64,000 nt of DNA from the NCBI GenBank assembly GCA_038040445.1, contig JBBPIG010000007.1, positions 1 through 64,000 on the forward strand. The letters are read 5' to 3'. The translations under genes were made by a program, and so were the position numbers. The notes under the pieces are model-generated. The model was not told where the DNA came from. It made no database searches and was given only the letters and a program-made list of their open reading frames with translations. Each line of letters opens with the position of its first letter. Position 1 is the first letter of the stretch. The DNA is from Acidobacteriota bacterium (GTDB lineage Bacteria > Acidobacteriota > Blastocatellia > UBA7656). Shown here piece after piece: positions 8,462-18,269 of this stretch.

Positions 8462-9404
8462 CGCTGGCAGCATTCAACAGCCCCATTGACGAGGGATCTA
8501 ACTCAAGTCTTGTCGCTTCGATCAGATCGTTCAGTTGCTCGAGGCTAGTGGCGCTAGCTATTGGCGCCGTTATGCTCGGGCGTGCGATCAACCACGCCAG
8601 TGAAACTCTCGCGGGCGTTGAATTGAGTTGGCCAGCTACTTGATCCAGCGCCTCGAGAATCCGAAACCCGCGCTCGTTCAGATACTGCTTCACTCCCCGG
8701 CCTCGGGGGCTCTTTGATAGATCTTCTTCCGACCGGTACTTACCCGTGAGAAACCCGCGCGCCAGCGAGAAGTAACTGATCACGCCCAATCCCTTTTCCA
8801 GGCACAACGGTTCAAGATTGACTTCATAGTCTTCACGATCATAGAGATTGTATAACGGCTGCAGGCTTTGGTAGCTGGGGAAACGATGCTGCTCGCTTAC
8901 CTGCAATGCATGGCAGAGCCGCTCCGCCGTGTAGTTGGAAGCGCCAATCGCCCTGACTTTCCCTTGCTCGATCAATTGCGCGTGAGCTTCCAGAGTTTCT
9001 TCCAAAGGCGTTTCAGCGTCGTCGGTGTGTGATTGATAGAGATCGATGTAGTCTGTTTGCAAGCGCTCGAGTGAACTCTCAACCGAACGGAGTATGTAGG
9101 TCCGCGAGAGTCCCTTCTTATCGGGACTCATCTCCATACCGACCTTGGTGGCGATGACTATGCTTTGGCGGCGGCCAGTTCGCTTCAGCCATTTGCCGAT
9201 GATTGTCTCGGATTCGCCGCCGTAGTGTCCGGGAACCCATACCGAATACACATCGGCCGTATCAATAAGATTCAATCCGGCCGCGGCGAAAGCATCAAGC
9301 AGTCTGAATGACGCCGGCTCATCCGCGGTCCATCCGAAGACGTTACCGCCGAGAGCCAGTGGAGAAATCTCCAACCCGGAGCGTCCTAGTTTACGTTTAT
9401 TCAT
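8430..9404 (-). CDS. Aldo/keto reductase
   Basis: 324 residues, a TIM-barrel NADPH-dependent oxidoreductase. The tetrad is visible: Asp in N-L-I-D-T-A-D, Tyr in D-V-Y-S, Lys in A-T-K-V-G and His in Q-S-H-T-D-D. N-terminal L-G-R-S-G-L-E-I-S is typical of the voltage-channel beta/YajO-like group. The ATG at 9404 is preferred over an upstream in-frame ATG because it begins the conserved strand and is preceded by a purine-rich stretch. The last 8-10 residues are encoded by the inverted repeat at 8362-8461, so the native C-terminus has been replaced. Substrate unknown. Confidence 0.92.
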   Translation of the reverse strand: MNKRKLGRSGLEISPLALGGNVFGWTADEPASFRLLDAFAAAGLNLIDTADVYSVWVPGHYGGESETIIGKWLKRTGRRQSIVIATKVGMEMSPDKKGLSRTYILRSVESSLERLQTDYIDLYQSHTDDAETPLEETLEAHAQLIEQGKVRAIGASNYTAERLCHALQVSEQHRFPSYQSLQPLYNLYDREDYEVNLEPLCLEKGLGVISYFSLARGFLTGKYRSEEDLSKSPRGRGVKQYLNERGFRILEALDQVAGQLNSTPARVSLAWLIARPSITAPIASATSLEQLNDLIEATRLELDPSSMGLLNAASALGAQASLPA

Positions 9405-9630
9405 TTCTTTTTCTCGAGCACGCGGTCGTCCAATCATATGCCGATCGCAATATCATACCAAGCGAATTCCGAACTGGGCTGTGCGCCTTACGCGGTCGCG
9501 GTCTGACAATTGCACGGGCACTAATGAACCCACCTCCGACGCATTCATGCCACGAGGGGGTTGAGTGGTGCATGAGGGCAATCAGTTCCGACGAAGTTCA
9601 GTTTGTGAACTGAGTCGTCTATGCGACGCT

Positions 9631-9882
9631 ATGGATTCAGATCAATCACGCTTGAGGGAGCCAACCCCGGATTTGGATCACAATCCGGACGTTGATCATC
9701 AGCCGCCTCCATCCGACCTTCCACCAGACATTGATAAGGGCAGGCCGGTAAGAATACCTCCCGATCCGCCAGGGTTTCCGGAGGAGAATCAGCCGGACCC
9801 GCCACCTGAAGGCGATCCTCCAGGAAACGAGCCTACCCGGCTGTTCGACGCAACCTACCAGGACCCTGCGTCCGACTGCTAA
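9631..9882 (+). CDS. Small acidic proline-rich hypothetical protein
   Basis: A possible 83-residue protein with no Cys except near the end and a composition dominated by Pro, Asp, Glu and Gly (runs such as P-D-P-P-P-E-G-D-P-P-G). Low-complexity, probably disordered. No signal peptide, no clear ribosome binding site and no recognised family. Its unusual but coherent composition argues for a real gene, yet it may be chance. Nothing else coding is seen in 9405-10177. Confidence 0.4.
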   Translation: MDSDQSRLREPTPDLDHNPDVDHQPPPSDLPPDIDKGRPVRIPPDPPGFPEENQPDPPPEGDPPGNEPTRLFDATYQDPASDC

Positions 9883-10177
9883 ACGCTTCGCGTAGCGCCG
9901 CATTCAACTAATAAGCTCAATTGCTAAAAGCGATTCGATGATCGTCAATCGATGCACACGTACCGTCAAACTGCCTAGAATTTCGTACGAGGTGTAGGAA
10001 ACCAAGACACGGAAGTGCCACCGGGAGCGGCATCCGTATTGCACTTACCTCAAGCGACGAGGGCGTCCATTTAGTTGCGTATGCAGCGGAGGCTTGATTC
10101 AACCAGCGGGGTAGTCGCTAAGAAGGCACCCATTAAACACGGATCGAACCCAACCTGGAGCTATTTGGAGGTAAACC

Positions 10178-12526
10178 ATGTACACACTAAGGCAGTTCAT
10201 TTCAGCCGCTCTTCTGGTCGCGCTGACGATTACGACGATCGTTGGCGGCCTGAGCGTTTCGGCGCAACAGCGTTCGTTTAGCGTCAGCGAACAAGAAGTC
10301 GATCAGCTTCTCCGGCGCATCGAGATGCGATCGACACGGTTTCGTCAGGACGTCTTGCCGGCGCTTAATCAGACCCGAATCGACGGGACTAGGCAAGAAG
10401 ACAGAATCACTGACCTCGTCCGAAACTTTGAAGCTGTGACCGCAACTCTGCGGGACCGTTTCAGACAAAGACGTGACGTGGCCGGCGATGTCCGCGAAGT
10501 ATTAAACCAGGCCGCGCTCATCGATCGCTTCATGACGCGCATTCGCGTCGATGCAAACGCGGAACGGAGCTGGTCCGAGATTCGATCGGATCTCGAAGTG
10601 CTGGCACGCTACTACAACGTCACGTGGCGTTGGGACGCGGGGACGAGCGTTTCGGCGCAACAGCGTTCGTTTAGCGTCAGCGAACAAGAAGTCGATCAGC
10701 TTCTCAGGCGCATTGAGATGCGATCGACACGGTTTCGTCAGGACATCTTGGCGGCGCTTAATCAGACCTCGATCGACGGGACCAGGCAAGAAGACAGAAT
10801 CAGTGACCTCGTCCGAAACTTTGAAGCTGCGACCGCAACTCTGCGGGACCGTTTCAGACAAAGACGTGACGTGGCCGGCGATGTTAGCGAAGTATTAAAT
10901 CAGGCCGCGTTCATCGATCGCTTCATGGCGCGTAATCGTCTTGGGGCAAACGCGGAACGGACCTGGTCCGAGCTTCGTTCGGATCTCGAGGTGCTGACGC
11001 GCTACTACAACGTCACCTGGCGTTGGGACGCGGGGACCAGCGTTTCGGCGCAACAGCGTTCGTTTAGCGTCAGCGAACAACAAGTCGATCAGCTTCTCGG
11101 GCGCATTGAGACGCGATCGACACGGTTTCGTCAGGACATTTTGCCGGCGCTTAATCAGACCCCGATCGACGGGACCAGGCAAGAAGACAGAATCAGTGAC
11201 CTCGTCCGAAACTTTGAAGCTGCGACCGCAACTCTGCGGGACCGTTTCAGACAAAGACGTGACGTGGCCGGCGATGTTAGCGAAGTATTAAACCAGGCCG
11301 CGTTCATCGATCGCTTCATGGCGCGCAATCGCCTTGAGGCAAACGCGGAACGGAGCTGGTCCGAGCTTCGTTCGGATCTCGAGGTGCTGGCGCGCTACTA
11401 CAACGTCACCTGGCGTTGGGACGCGGGGACCGGGACGCCTGGACGCGTTGGGGGTAACGGACCGGGGCGGGGTCAGGCGGCACGCCTCCTAACAGGGACC
11501 TATCGCTTGGATCCTGCCCGAAGCGACAGGGTAGGGAGAGCAGCAAAGATTGCGACGCGCGGGGTTTCGCCTGCAGAGCAGCAACGTCTCCGCGAGATGC
11601 TCTCGCGGCGCCTGGAAGCGCCGGAGATGATCGCCATTCAACGCGAGGGTCGTAACGTTACGATCGCTTCGACCCGCGCGCCACAGGTTACCTTTGAGGC
11701 GGACGGACGCGACAGAGTGGAGCAGACGCCGCGGGGGCGCACCATTCGCGTCAATGCCAGACTCATCGGAGATCAACTGGTAGTCACGCAGACCGGCGAC
11801 CGGGGTAACGATTTCACCGTAACTTTCGATGCGGTTGCCAACGGCCGCGAGCTTCGTGTCACCCGCCGTATGGAAGTTGAAAGTCTGACTGAGCCGGTAT
11901 TGGTTACCAGTTCCTACAACAAAACTTCAGAGGTTGCTCAGTTGGATTTGTACAGAGAAACCTCTCCGGTTGTAGGAAGCGGTGTGGGAACGTCGGACAG
12001 CACACAGCTAGTCGCGATTCTCGACAACGCGCTGTCCACCAGACAGGCACGTGAGGGCGACCGCTTTACCATGACCGTTCGATCGCCGTCACAGTATGAC
12101 GGCGCCGTAATCGAAGGCAATCTCGGCCGCGTTGGCCGCTCGGGTAGGGTTACGGGGCGACCCGAGCTCGCGATGAATTTCGAGCGAATTCGCATGCGAA
12201 ACGGAGTGACCCGTCCATTCGACGGCTATATCGAGAGCGTCCGTACTCCGAACGGAGAGGACGTACGGGTTGATAACGAGGGGATCGTATCCGAACGTAA
12301 TAGCCAGACCACGACTACGGTGGCGCGTACGGGCATCGGCGGCGCCCTCGGCGCAATCATCGGGGCAATCGCGGGTGGAGGCAAGGGCGCGGCTATCGGG
12401 GCGGCAGTTGGCGCAGGCACCGGAGCAGGCTCGGTCTACATTCAGGGCCGCGACGATCTCGAATTGATCAGGGGCACCGAGTTCACGATTCGCGCCAACG
12501 CGAATCGAGATCAGCCCGGCGATTAA
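10178..12526 (+). CDS. Secreted protein with three tandem 131-residue modules and glycine zipper
   Basis: 782 residues, GGAGGT at 10167-10172 before ATG. A signal peptide ends in S-V-S-A-Q-Q near residue 31. Three almost identical 131-residue modules follow, each beginning [10 protein letters not shown] and ending [12 protein letters not shown]; they are helical and Arg-rich. A Gly-rich linker (about 420-435) leads to a beta-rich region (about 440-600), then a domain with repeated G-x-V and G-R motifs (about 610-710) and a C-terminal glycine zipper ([17 protein letters not shown]) near 725-755. It is probably envelope-associated. I do not recognise the module; its function is unknown. Confidence 0.88.
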   Translation: MYTLRQFISAALLVALTITTIVGGLSVSAQQRSFSVSEQEVDQLLRRIEMRSTRFRQDVLPALNQTRIDGTRQEDRITDLVRNFEAVTATLRDRFRQRRDVAGDVREVLNQAALIDRFMTRIRVDANAERSWSEIRSDLEVLARYYNVTWRWDAGTSVSAQQRSFSVSEQEVDQLLRRIEMRSTRFRQDILAALNQTSIDGTRQEDRISDLVRNFEAATATLRDRFRQRRDVAGDVSEVLNQAAFIDRFMARNRLGANAERTWSELRSDLEVLTRYYNVTWRWDAGTSVSAQQRSFSVSEQQVDQLLGRIETRSTRFRQDILPALNQTPIDGTRQEDRISDLVRNFEAATATLRDRFRQRRDVAGDVSEVLNQAAFIDRFMARNRLEANAERSWSELRSDLEVLARYYNVTWRWDAGTGTPGRVGGNGPGRGQAARLLTGTYRLDPARSDRVGRAAKIATRGVSPAEQQRLREMLSRRLEAPEMIAIQREGRNVTIASTRAPQVTFEADGRDRVEQTPRGRTIRVNARLIGDQLVVTQTGDRGNDFTVTFDAVANGRELRVTRRMEVESLTEPVLVTSSYNKTSEVAQLDLYRETSPVVGSGVGTSDSTQLVAILDNALSTRQAREGDRFTMTVRSPSQYDGAVIEGNLGRVGRSGRVTGRPELAMNFERIRMRNGVTRPFDGYIESVRTPNGEDVRVDNEGIVSERNSQTTTTVARTGIGGALGAIIGAIAGGGKGAAIGAAVGAGTGAGSVYIQGRDDLELIRGTEFTIRANANRDQPGD
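10253..11431 (+). repeat. Three 393-bp tandem coding repeats
   Basis: Units start at 10253, 10646 and 11039, a period of exactly 393 bases (131 codons). Units differ by scattered substitutions only, with no indels, and units 2 and 3 are closest to each other. Each unit begins with the end of the signal peptide, showing the duplication took in the cleavage-site codons. Confidence 0.95.
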
Positions 12527-12951
12527 TCGCCTCGCCCAGTTCTTGTGGAGAGACCCGGTTTGTTGAACGGGAATGACTGAATGATCAGTGGTACAGACAA
12601 AAAAAGTGCGCGCATGCGGGTTGTCACTGTTTCGGTCCCGGCGGACAGTGACTACTTGCAGCCGGCATTGTCAGACGAACCCGCTCGAAACCTGTGCGGC
12701 TGTCGGCATCAGGATTGCTGACATAGAAGCGGGAGGAACGACGCTGACTGAGCCAATGATTCTTACAATTGTTGCCGGGGGTTGACTACGCTTCTAGGCG
12801 TTGGCTTCGGATGTCTGGTCCTCGAGCTGACCGTACGAGCAATGGCGCACAACTTAAGAGAGCCGCAGGCGGAGACTGCGCGAATGCACTACACGCTGGG
12901 TCGCCCGGGGGTTGTCAATACGCTGAGACCACGATGCGCGGTCCCGCGGCG
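12527..12951. other. Intergenic region, no feature seen
   Basis: 425 bases between convergent genes. Short open frames exist on both strands but none has a plausible start, composition or family resemblance. No clear hairpin or promoter was found. Confidence 0.5.
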
Positions 12952-14457
12952 TTAGTTGTTGTTCGACAGGTTGTGTTTCTTGATCATGCTGTAAAGCCGC
13001 GGCCGATAAACGCCGAGAAGGTTAGCCGCTGCTTGCTTGTTGCCGCCCGTGCGGTCAAGCGCGGCTCCGACTATTGCGCGTTCGACCTCGCCGAACACGT
13101 TGACCGGCTCGCCTCCGGACTTGGGGTCCGGCACCTTCTCGACGATTATTCTGCCGAGCTCCTCGAAGGAAAATTCCTTCGGGCCCACCGGCTGTTGTAT
13201 GGGATCTACAGTGGTTGGTCCGGCTCTCGATGTAGAGACGCTTCCGCTTGTCGCGCCGGCCGCGGCCACTGCCGACACCGCTCTCACCGCCTGCCCGTAG
13301 GGCAAGGGTTCGAGTTCTATCGTACCGGTCTTGCATAGAAGCACCGCGCGTTCGATGGTGTGCTGAAGCTCGCGCACGTTGCCAGGCCACGAATACTCAA
13401 ACAGCCGCTGATAAGACTCCTGTGACATTTTGCACACGGGGCGCTGATACTTCGCGGCCATTTCCTTTAGAAAGTGGTCGGCCATGTGCTGAATGTCCTC
13501 GACACGGTCGCGCAGCGGCGGCACGTGGATCTCGATCGTGTTGATCCGATAGTAAAGATCCTCGCGCAAACGTCCTTCGCGCATCGCCTCGTGCGGATTG
13601 CAATTGGTCGCCGATATGAGCCGGAAGTCGGCCTCCTGGGCCTTCTCGCTCCCCAACCGGTAATAAACTCGCTCCTGGAGGACTCGCAGCAACTTGGGCT
13701 GCAACTCAACGGGCATCTCGGCGATCTCGTCGAGCAAAAGACTTCCGCTATCGGCCCGGCTGATGAGCCCAGTCTTATCCATCGCCGCCCCGGTGAACGC
13801 CCCTTTGGTGTGCCCGAACAACTCCGACTCGATCAGCTCCTTGGGCAGAGCCGAGCAATTAATCTTGACGAAGGGCTTCTTGGCCCGGCTGCTCTTGTAG
13901 TGAATGGCGTTGGCGATCAGCTCCTTGCCGGTTCCCGATTCTCCAACGATCAAAATGTTGGCGTCACTTTCGGCGACGCTGTCGATCATCTCGTAGATGT
14001 CTTGCATTGCTTTGCTGCTGCCGATGATGTTGTAGTATGAGGCGCGGTTGGTCAGGCGGCCGCGCAGTTGTTTGATTTCTTCGGCTTGCTGCCGCCGTTC
14101 GATCGCCTTTTCGATCAACACCATCAGCTCTTCAAACTCTACGGGCTTCTCAACAAAGTAGAACGCGCCGGCCTTGGTCGCTTCGACTGCTTTTGATACC
14201 GAGCCATGCCCGGAAATCATGATGATCTCGGTTTCGGGCGAGATCTCCTTGAGCCGCTTGACGACTTCGATTCCACCCAGATCGGGAAGCTGCAGATCCG
14301 TGAGGACCACGGCGAAGTAACTGTCCTCGACCAGCTTCAGTCCTTGTTCGCCCGTTTCGGCGCGCCTCGTTTCATACCCTCGAGCCTGAAGATGAAACTC
14401 CGCGAGCTCGAGCATGTTCTGGTCATCGTCAATTATCAGGACTCTTGTCTTAGTCAT
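12952..14457 (-). CDS. NtrC-family sigma54-dependent response regulator
   Basis: 501 residues. Receiver domain 1-120 with D10-D11-D12 acidic pocket, phosphoacceptor Asp54 (V-L-T-D-L-Q-L-P) and Lys in V-E-K-P-V. AAA+ domain about 140-375 with Walker A G-E-S-G-T-G-K-E, the sigma54-contact loop G-A-F-T-G-A, Walker B region S-L-L-L-D-E and the arginine finger region R-E-D-L-Y-Y-R. A low-complexity Ala/Ser linker (about 390-415) precedes a Fis-type helix-turn-helix (G-G-N-K-Q-A-A-A-N-L-L-G). It lies 111 bases downstream of the hybrid histidine kinase on the same strand, so the two are probably partners. Its targets are not evident here. Confidence 0.95.
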   Translation of the reverse strand: MTKTRVLIIDDDQNMLELAEFHLQARGYETRRAETGEQGLKLVEDSYFAVVLTDLQLPDLGGIEVVKRLKEISPETEIIMISGHGSVSKAVEATKAGAFYFVEKPVEFEELMVLIEKAIERRQQAEEIKQLRGRLTNRASYYNIIGSSKAMQDIYEMIDSVAESDANILIVGESGTGKELIANAIHYKSSRAKKPFVKINCSALPKELIESELFGHTKGAFTGAAMDKTGLISRADSGSLLLDEIAEMPVELQPKLLRVLQERVYYRLGSEKAQEADFRLISATNCNPHEAMREGRLREDLYYRINTIEIHVPPLRDRVEDIQHMADHFLKEMAAKYQRPVCKMSQESYQRLFEYSWPGNVRELQHTIERAVLLCKTGTIELEPLPYGQAVRAVSAVAAAGATSGSVSTSRAGPTTVDPIQQPVGPKEFSFEELGRIIVEKVPDPKSGGEPVNVFGEVERAIVGAALDRTGGNKQAAANLLGVYRPRLYSMIKKHNLSNNN

Positions 14458-14568
14458 TAGCAGTCACCTCGTAGCGTTTGGTTATCTTTGATCGTCGCCG
14501 CGTAAGAAACTAGTTGGAACCGATCCACGCTGGCTCCAAGATTGTTTTCCAACCCTCCCGGCGAACAC

Positions 14569-16551
14569 TCATCGAGCTTTCATTACCCTGCCGGCGCGGC
14601 CCGTAAGGCTTGCGACGACGGTGGCGAGTTCTGCGGGTTCGACCGGCTTCGGCATATGCATCTGAAAGCCGGCCGATAGTGCGCGGATGCGATCGACGGA
14701 ACGCCCATAAGCTGTCAGCGCCACCGCCGGAATGTGCCCGCCACGTTCTGCGGCAAGCTCTCTAACACGCCGGATCAGCTCATGCCCGTCTGCGTCCGGC
14801 ATGCTGATATCGGACACAATCACATCGGGCTGCCTCCCGGTCTCGCCGGCTGCAAGCACATCCAAAGCTTCCTCGGCAGAAGCCACCGCGGTAACCCTCG
14901 CGCCGCATTGCTGAAGTAGCGTTGCGACCAGTTCGCGAGCATCAGCCTCATCATCCACAACCAGAACCCACACCCCCGAGAGGGAAGGGGCTTTCAACAT
15001 CCCGGCCGCTCCGAACACCGGCGGCTCTCCGTCGTGCGATCGCGGGAGAACCGCGCGCAACGGCAGGTTGACGGTGAAGGTCGCCCCCTGCCCTTCACCG
15101 GGGCTCGTGGCGTTGACCGCGCCTCCATGCAGTTCCACTAGATAGCGCACGAGTGACAGACCAAGGCCAAGACCGGTGTTACGGCGGGTGCTCGAGCTGT
15201 CCGCTTGATGGAAGCGATCGAAGATGAACGGCAGATACTCTGGACTGATGCCCTTTCCTGTATCGCTTACGGTAATACGCACGTGAGGATCGGCCCGCTC
15301 GAGACGCATCTCGACGCGCCCTCCGTGGGGCGTGAACTTAATGGCATTCGACAGCAGGTTTGAGACGATCTGCTGCAACCGGTCCGCGTCGCCGGTGATC
15401 ACTTCTCTAGAGGCGTTGAGGGAGAGCTGAACGTCGATCCCTTTGCCTTCGGCGGCCGGCCGTGAAAGTTCTACTGCATTCTCGATGACCGATGTGAGAT
15501 CCACTGGTTTGATATCAAGCCGGAGTTTGCCGCTGACTATGCGAGCCGTGTCGAGCAAATCCTCAATTAATCTCGACTGAGTTCGGGCGCTGCGTTCGAT
15601 GATTTCAATCGCATGAGTCATCGTGGCCTGGTCAACCGGCGTCGACCTCAGGATGTGGGCCCAACCGAGCATCGCGTTGAGCGGCGCGCGCAGCTCGTGC
15701 GAGACCATTGCGAGAAACTCGTCCTTGGCACGGCTGGCGGCCTCAGCTTGCTCGCGAGCATGCTGCTCCTGGCTCAATAGCCGCTCGCGTTCCGCTTCTG
15801 CCCGCTTCCGTTCAGTGATGTCGTTGGCCAGGACCAGCAAGGCGCGCCGCCCCTGGTATAACAGTTCGTGCCAGATGACCTCCGTCTCTACGATCGTCCC
15901 GTCCTTTTTCTTGTGCCGCCACTCCACGGCATTTGGGACAGCCTCAATCCTGGAGACATATTCTTCCATTGAGGCAACGTCTTCCGGAGGCCGGATGTCC
16001 CGGGTGGTCATCGTCAAAAACTCTTCTCGGGAATATCCGTAATGCTTGACCGCGGCTTGATTGACCTCCAGAAACTCGAGGGATTCCAAATCGCAGATCC
16101 AGGTCGGGTACGAACTGCTCTCGAACAAGAGCTGGTAGCGCTGTTCCGTCTCGCGTCGCGCCTCTTCCGCGTTTCGCATCCGCAGAAGTGCTTTGACGTT
16201 AGCGATCAACTCGGCGGGTTCCACTGGCTTGACTAGATAACCGTCGGCCCCGCTCTCTAAGCCATGAGCTCTGTCTTGATCGGTCACATATGAAGCTGAG
16301 ATCTGAAGAATCGGTATCGAAGCAGTAGCGTGGTCCGCTTTCAGGCGGCGGCAGACCTCGTGCCCGCTGATGTCGGGAAGCTTCACGTCGAGAAGCACTA
16401 GCTGCGGCTTGACGTCCGCTACAACCTTCAGCGCCTCGCTTCCAGTCGCAGCCTCAAAGACGGCAAAGCCCTCGAGCCTGAGCAGCTCGGTCGTCGCCTC
16501 CCTGCTGCTTGCGTGATCCTCCACATTTACGATTTTGATCTGAGACATCAT
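14569..16551 (-). CDS. Hybrid sensor histidine kinase (REC-PAS-HisKA-HATPase-REC)
   Basis: 660 residues, no transmembrane helix, so cytoplasmic. An N-terminal receiver (1-125, L-L-D-V-K-L-P-D) has N-V-E-D where two acidic residues are usual. A PAS domain (about 140-255) ends in I-T-E-R-K-R. A coiled linker leads to the H-box V-S-H-E-L-R-A-P-L-N with His near residue 285, then the ATPase with an N-box (L-L-S-N-A-I-K-F-T), D-T-G-K-G-I and G-L-G-L-G-L. A C-terminal receiver (about 530-650) has V-S-D-I-S-M-P-D. The NtrC-type regulator follows it. The frameshifted receiver remnant upstream closely resembles this C-terminal receiver. Confidence 0.94.
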   Translation of the reverse strand: MMSQIKIVNVEDHASSREATTELLRLEGFAVFEAATGSEALKVVADVKPQLVLLDVKLPDISGHEVCRRLKADHATASIPILQISASYVTDQDRAHGLESGADGYLVKPVEPAELIANVKALLRMRNAEEARRETEQRYQLLFESSSYPTWICDLESLEFLEVNQAAVKHYGYSREEFLTMTTRDIRPPEDVASMEEYVSRIEAVPNAVEWRHKKKDGTIVETEVIWHELLYQGRRALLVLANDITERKRAEAERERLLSQEQHAREQAEAASRAKDEFLAMVSHELRAPLNAMLGWAHILRSTPVDQATMTHAIEIIERSARTQSRLIEDLLDTARIVSGKLRLDIKPVDLTSVIENAVELSRPAAEGKGIDVQLSLNASREVITGDADRLQQIVSNLLSNAIKFTPHGGRVEMRLERADPHVRITVSDTGKGISPEYLPFIFDRFHQADSSSTRRNTGLGLGLSLVRYLVELHGGAVNATSPGEGQGATFTVNLPLRAVLPRSHDGEPPVFGAAGMLKAPSLSGVWVLVVDDEADARELVATLLQQCGARVTAVASAEEALDVLAAGETGRQPDVIVSDISMPDADGHELIRRVRELAAERGGHIPAVALTAYGRSVDRIRALSAGFQMHMPKPVEPAELATVVASLTGRAGRVMKAR

Positions 16552-16617
16552 GGTTCTCGATCTGGCTCTCGCAGTGCGCGCTCGATTCTCAGTCCCTATG
16601 CGAGCACTTTATCAGTT

Positions 16618-16858
16618 TCATTTTGAAAGCGCACTCTCACGGAATGAAAGCGGCCCGGTGCTTCCAGGAAGCCGTCCGGTCACGCTCCCGAGCACGGTCA
16701 GCAATTCGGCAGGCTCTACCGGCTTGGGCGCGTGCATCTGAAAGCCCGCCGCGAGAGCTTTCATTCGGTCTTCGGCTCGCGCCTGCGCCGTCAGCGCCAC
16801 AGCCGGCACAAACCCGCCGTTTCAGCGGCCAGCCTTCGCACCCGGAGCGCGCGGCTTC
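16618..16858 (-). pseudogene. Frameshifted receiver-domain remnant of a second hybrid kinase
   Basis: The frame from 16809 to 16618 reads P-A-V-A-L-T-A-Q-A-R, then A-A-G-F-Q-M-H and P-K-P-V-E-P-A-E-L, matching the last part of the intact kinase receiver almost residue for residue. Just upstream, in another frame, V-R-R-L-A-A-E-T-A-G matches the intact V-R-E-L-A-A-E-R-G-G, so a one-base shift lies near 16811-16822. Homology stops at about 16858, right beside a nested palindromic element. It is the tail of a degraded paralogue. Confidence 0.8.
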
Positions 16859-16869
16859 GCTCGATGGAC

Positions 16870-17012
16870 GGGTGCAATTAGAAGTTGGACTTGTTTGGGG
16901 AAGACCACCTACTTCAAGTTGGGGGTTCGCCCTCCGGTTAGGAGGGCCATGTCCCAACTGAAGTTGGAGGTTTTCTTGATACGGACCTGAAGTCCCGCTG
17001 TTCATTGCACCC
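16870..17012. repeat. Nested palindromic element (MITE-like)
   Basis: Outer ends GGGTGCAAT (16870-16878) and ATTGCACCC (17004-17012) are inverted. Inside, ACTTCAAGTTGGG (16911-16923) faces CCCAACTGAAGT (16953-16964), and GCCCTCC faces GGAGGGC (16929-16935, 16941-16947). There is no coding capacity. It sits at the broken end of the receiver remnant. Confidence 0.65.
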
Positions 17013-17096
17013 CCGATCGGACTCTGCCGACGCGCTCGTCTTGACAGCGTGCCCGGCCGTGACAAGAATCGAATCCAGTCTTCAGGACAAATCGAA

Positions 17097-18188
17097 ATGA
17101 AATCAACGGCTGAAACCGACCTCGAATCGAGAATGAAAAACTCACGCGACGCGCTGGATTCTTGGGTTCGTGAGATCGTCGAGTGGCACTTCAATCCAGA
17201 GACCGGCTGTCCGTTCTGGCTGGAATACGCGAAGCAGCTTGATTGGGACCCGCGGCGCGAGATTCGCAGCTACGACGATCTCGCGAGGTTCGGCGGCTTC
17301 AAGGATGAATGGCTGCGCGGCGGTCCCGTTCGACGCTGGGTGCCGAAAGCGTATGCCGATCGACCCATCTACACTTTTGAGACAGGCGGAAGCACCGGCG
17401 TGCCCAAGTCGCGAATCAACATCGATGATTTTCGCATAGACTACGAAGCGTTCAGCGATACGCTTCCGGACCAATCGTTCCCCCAAGGCTCGGACTGGCT
17501 CATGCTCGGACCAACAGGACCGCGAAGACTCAGGCTGGCGGTCGAGCACCTCGCTCAGCACCGCGGCGGCATTTGCTTCATGGTGGATCTCGATCCTCGC
17601 TGGGTCATAAAGCTCATCAAGAGGGGTCAGGGTGAGATGGCCGACAAGTACAAACAGCACGTGATAGATCAGGGGCTCACGCTGTTGAAAGCTCACGACA
17701 ACATTCGGTGTTTGTTCACGACGCCGAAGTTGCTTGAAGCGCTTTGCGATAAGGTCTCTTTGAAGCGCGTTGGCATCACCGGCGTGTTTTGCGGAGGGAC
17801 CGAAATGACTCCGCAGTTCTACCGCTACGCCGTGGAAGAACTGCTGGATGGCGTTTACTTCGCGCCGACCTACGGGAACACACTGATGGGGCTGGCGGTT
17901 CATAAGCCGCGTGTTCCTGAAGACAACTACGCGGTTATCTATTATCCCCCCGCACCGCGCGCGATGATCGAAGTCGTTGACCCGGACGAGCCGGACAGAG
18001 TCGTCGAGTACGGGGAGACCGGCCGTGTACGGCTCACGACTCTGACGCGCGAGTTCTTCATGCCGAGATTTCTGGAACGAGACGAAGCTGAACGCGAGCC
18101 GCCGTGCGATCTGTACCCGTGGGATGGGGTTCGCAACGTCAGGCCGTTCTCGCGGTTCCAGACGAGCGTCGTTGAGGGAGTGTACTGA
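17097..18188 (+). CDS. Short AMP-forming acyl ligase (LuxE/PaaK-like), paralogue 1
   Basis: 363 residues of the ANL adenylating superfamily. The phosphate-binding motif is F-E-T-G-G-S-T-G-V-P-K-S-R (about residues 96-108), the adenine-site motif is P-T-Y-G-N-T-L-M-G, and Y-G-E-T-G-R-V-R-L is the late conserved block. The protein ends soon after, so the usual C-terminal lid of about 100 residues, which holds the second-step lysine, is missing; length matches LuxE acyl-protein synthetase rather than full PaaK. ATG 17097 begins the conserved region. A close paralogue lies 3.2 kb downstream. Likely role: activating a carboxylic acid as acyl-AMP. The acid is unknown. Confidence 0.82.
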   Translation: MKSTAETDLESRMKNSRDALDSWVREIVEWHFNPETGCPFWLEYAKQLDWDPRREIRSYDDLARFGGFKDEWLRGGPVRRWVPKAYADRPIYTFETGGSTGVPKSRINIDDFRIDYEAFSDTLPDQSFPQGSDWLMLGPTGPRRLRLAVEHLAQHRGGICFMVDLDPRWVIKLIKRGQGEMADKYKQHVIDQGLTLLKAHDNIRCLFTTPKLLEALCDKVSLKRVGITGVFCGGTEMTPQFYRYAVEELLDGVYFAPTYGNTLMGLAVHKPRVPEDNYAVIYYPPAPRAMIEVVDPDEPDRVVEYGETGRVRLTTLTREFFMPRFLERDEAEREPPCDLYPWDGVRNVRPFSRFQTSVVEGVY

Positions 18189-18189
18189 A

Positions 18190-18268
18190 ATTGGCGATTG
18201 CCGATTGGCGATTTCGGAGTTGATCTGGATCGACCCCAATTCGTAATCGGCAATCGGCAATCGGCAAT
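18190..18268. repeat. ATTGSCG heptamer inverted repeat
   Basis: Three ATTG(G/C)CG heptamers (18190-18210) are followed after 34 bases by three inverted AATCGGC heptamers (18245-18265). They start one base after the ligase stop and run into the glycosyltransferase start at 18270. The same heptamer follows the second ligase at 21402. Confidence 0.85.
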
Positions 18269-18269
18269 C

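Noticed and set aside
10253-11431. Direct repeats that could be read as a CRISPR-like or phage-tail array
   Set aside because: The 393-bp units are in-frame coding repeats without spacers; no cas gene is present.
12588-12785. A 65-codon open frame in the gap after the tandem-module gene
   Set aside because: No ribosome site, no family resemblance, and low coding character.
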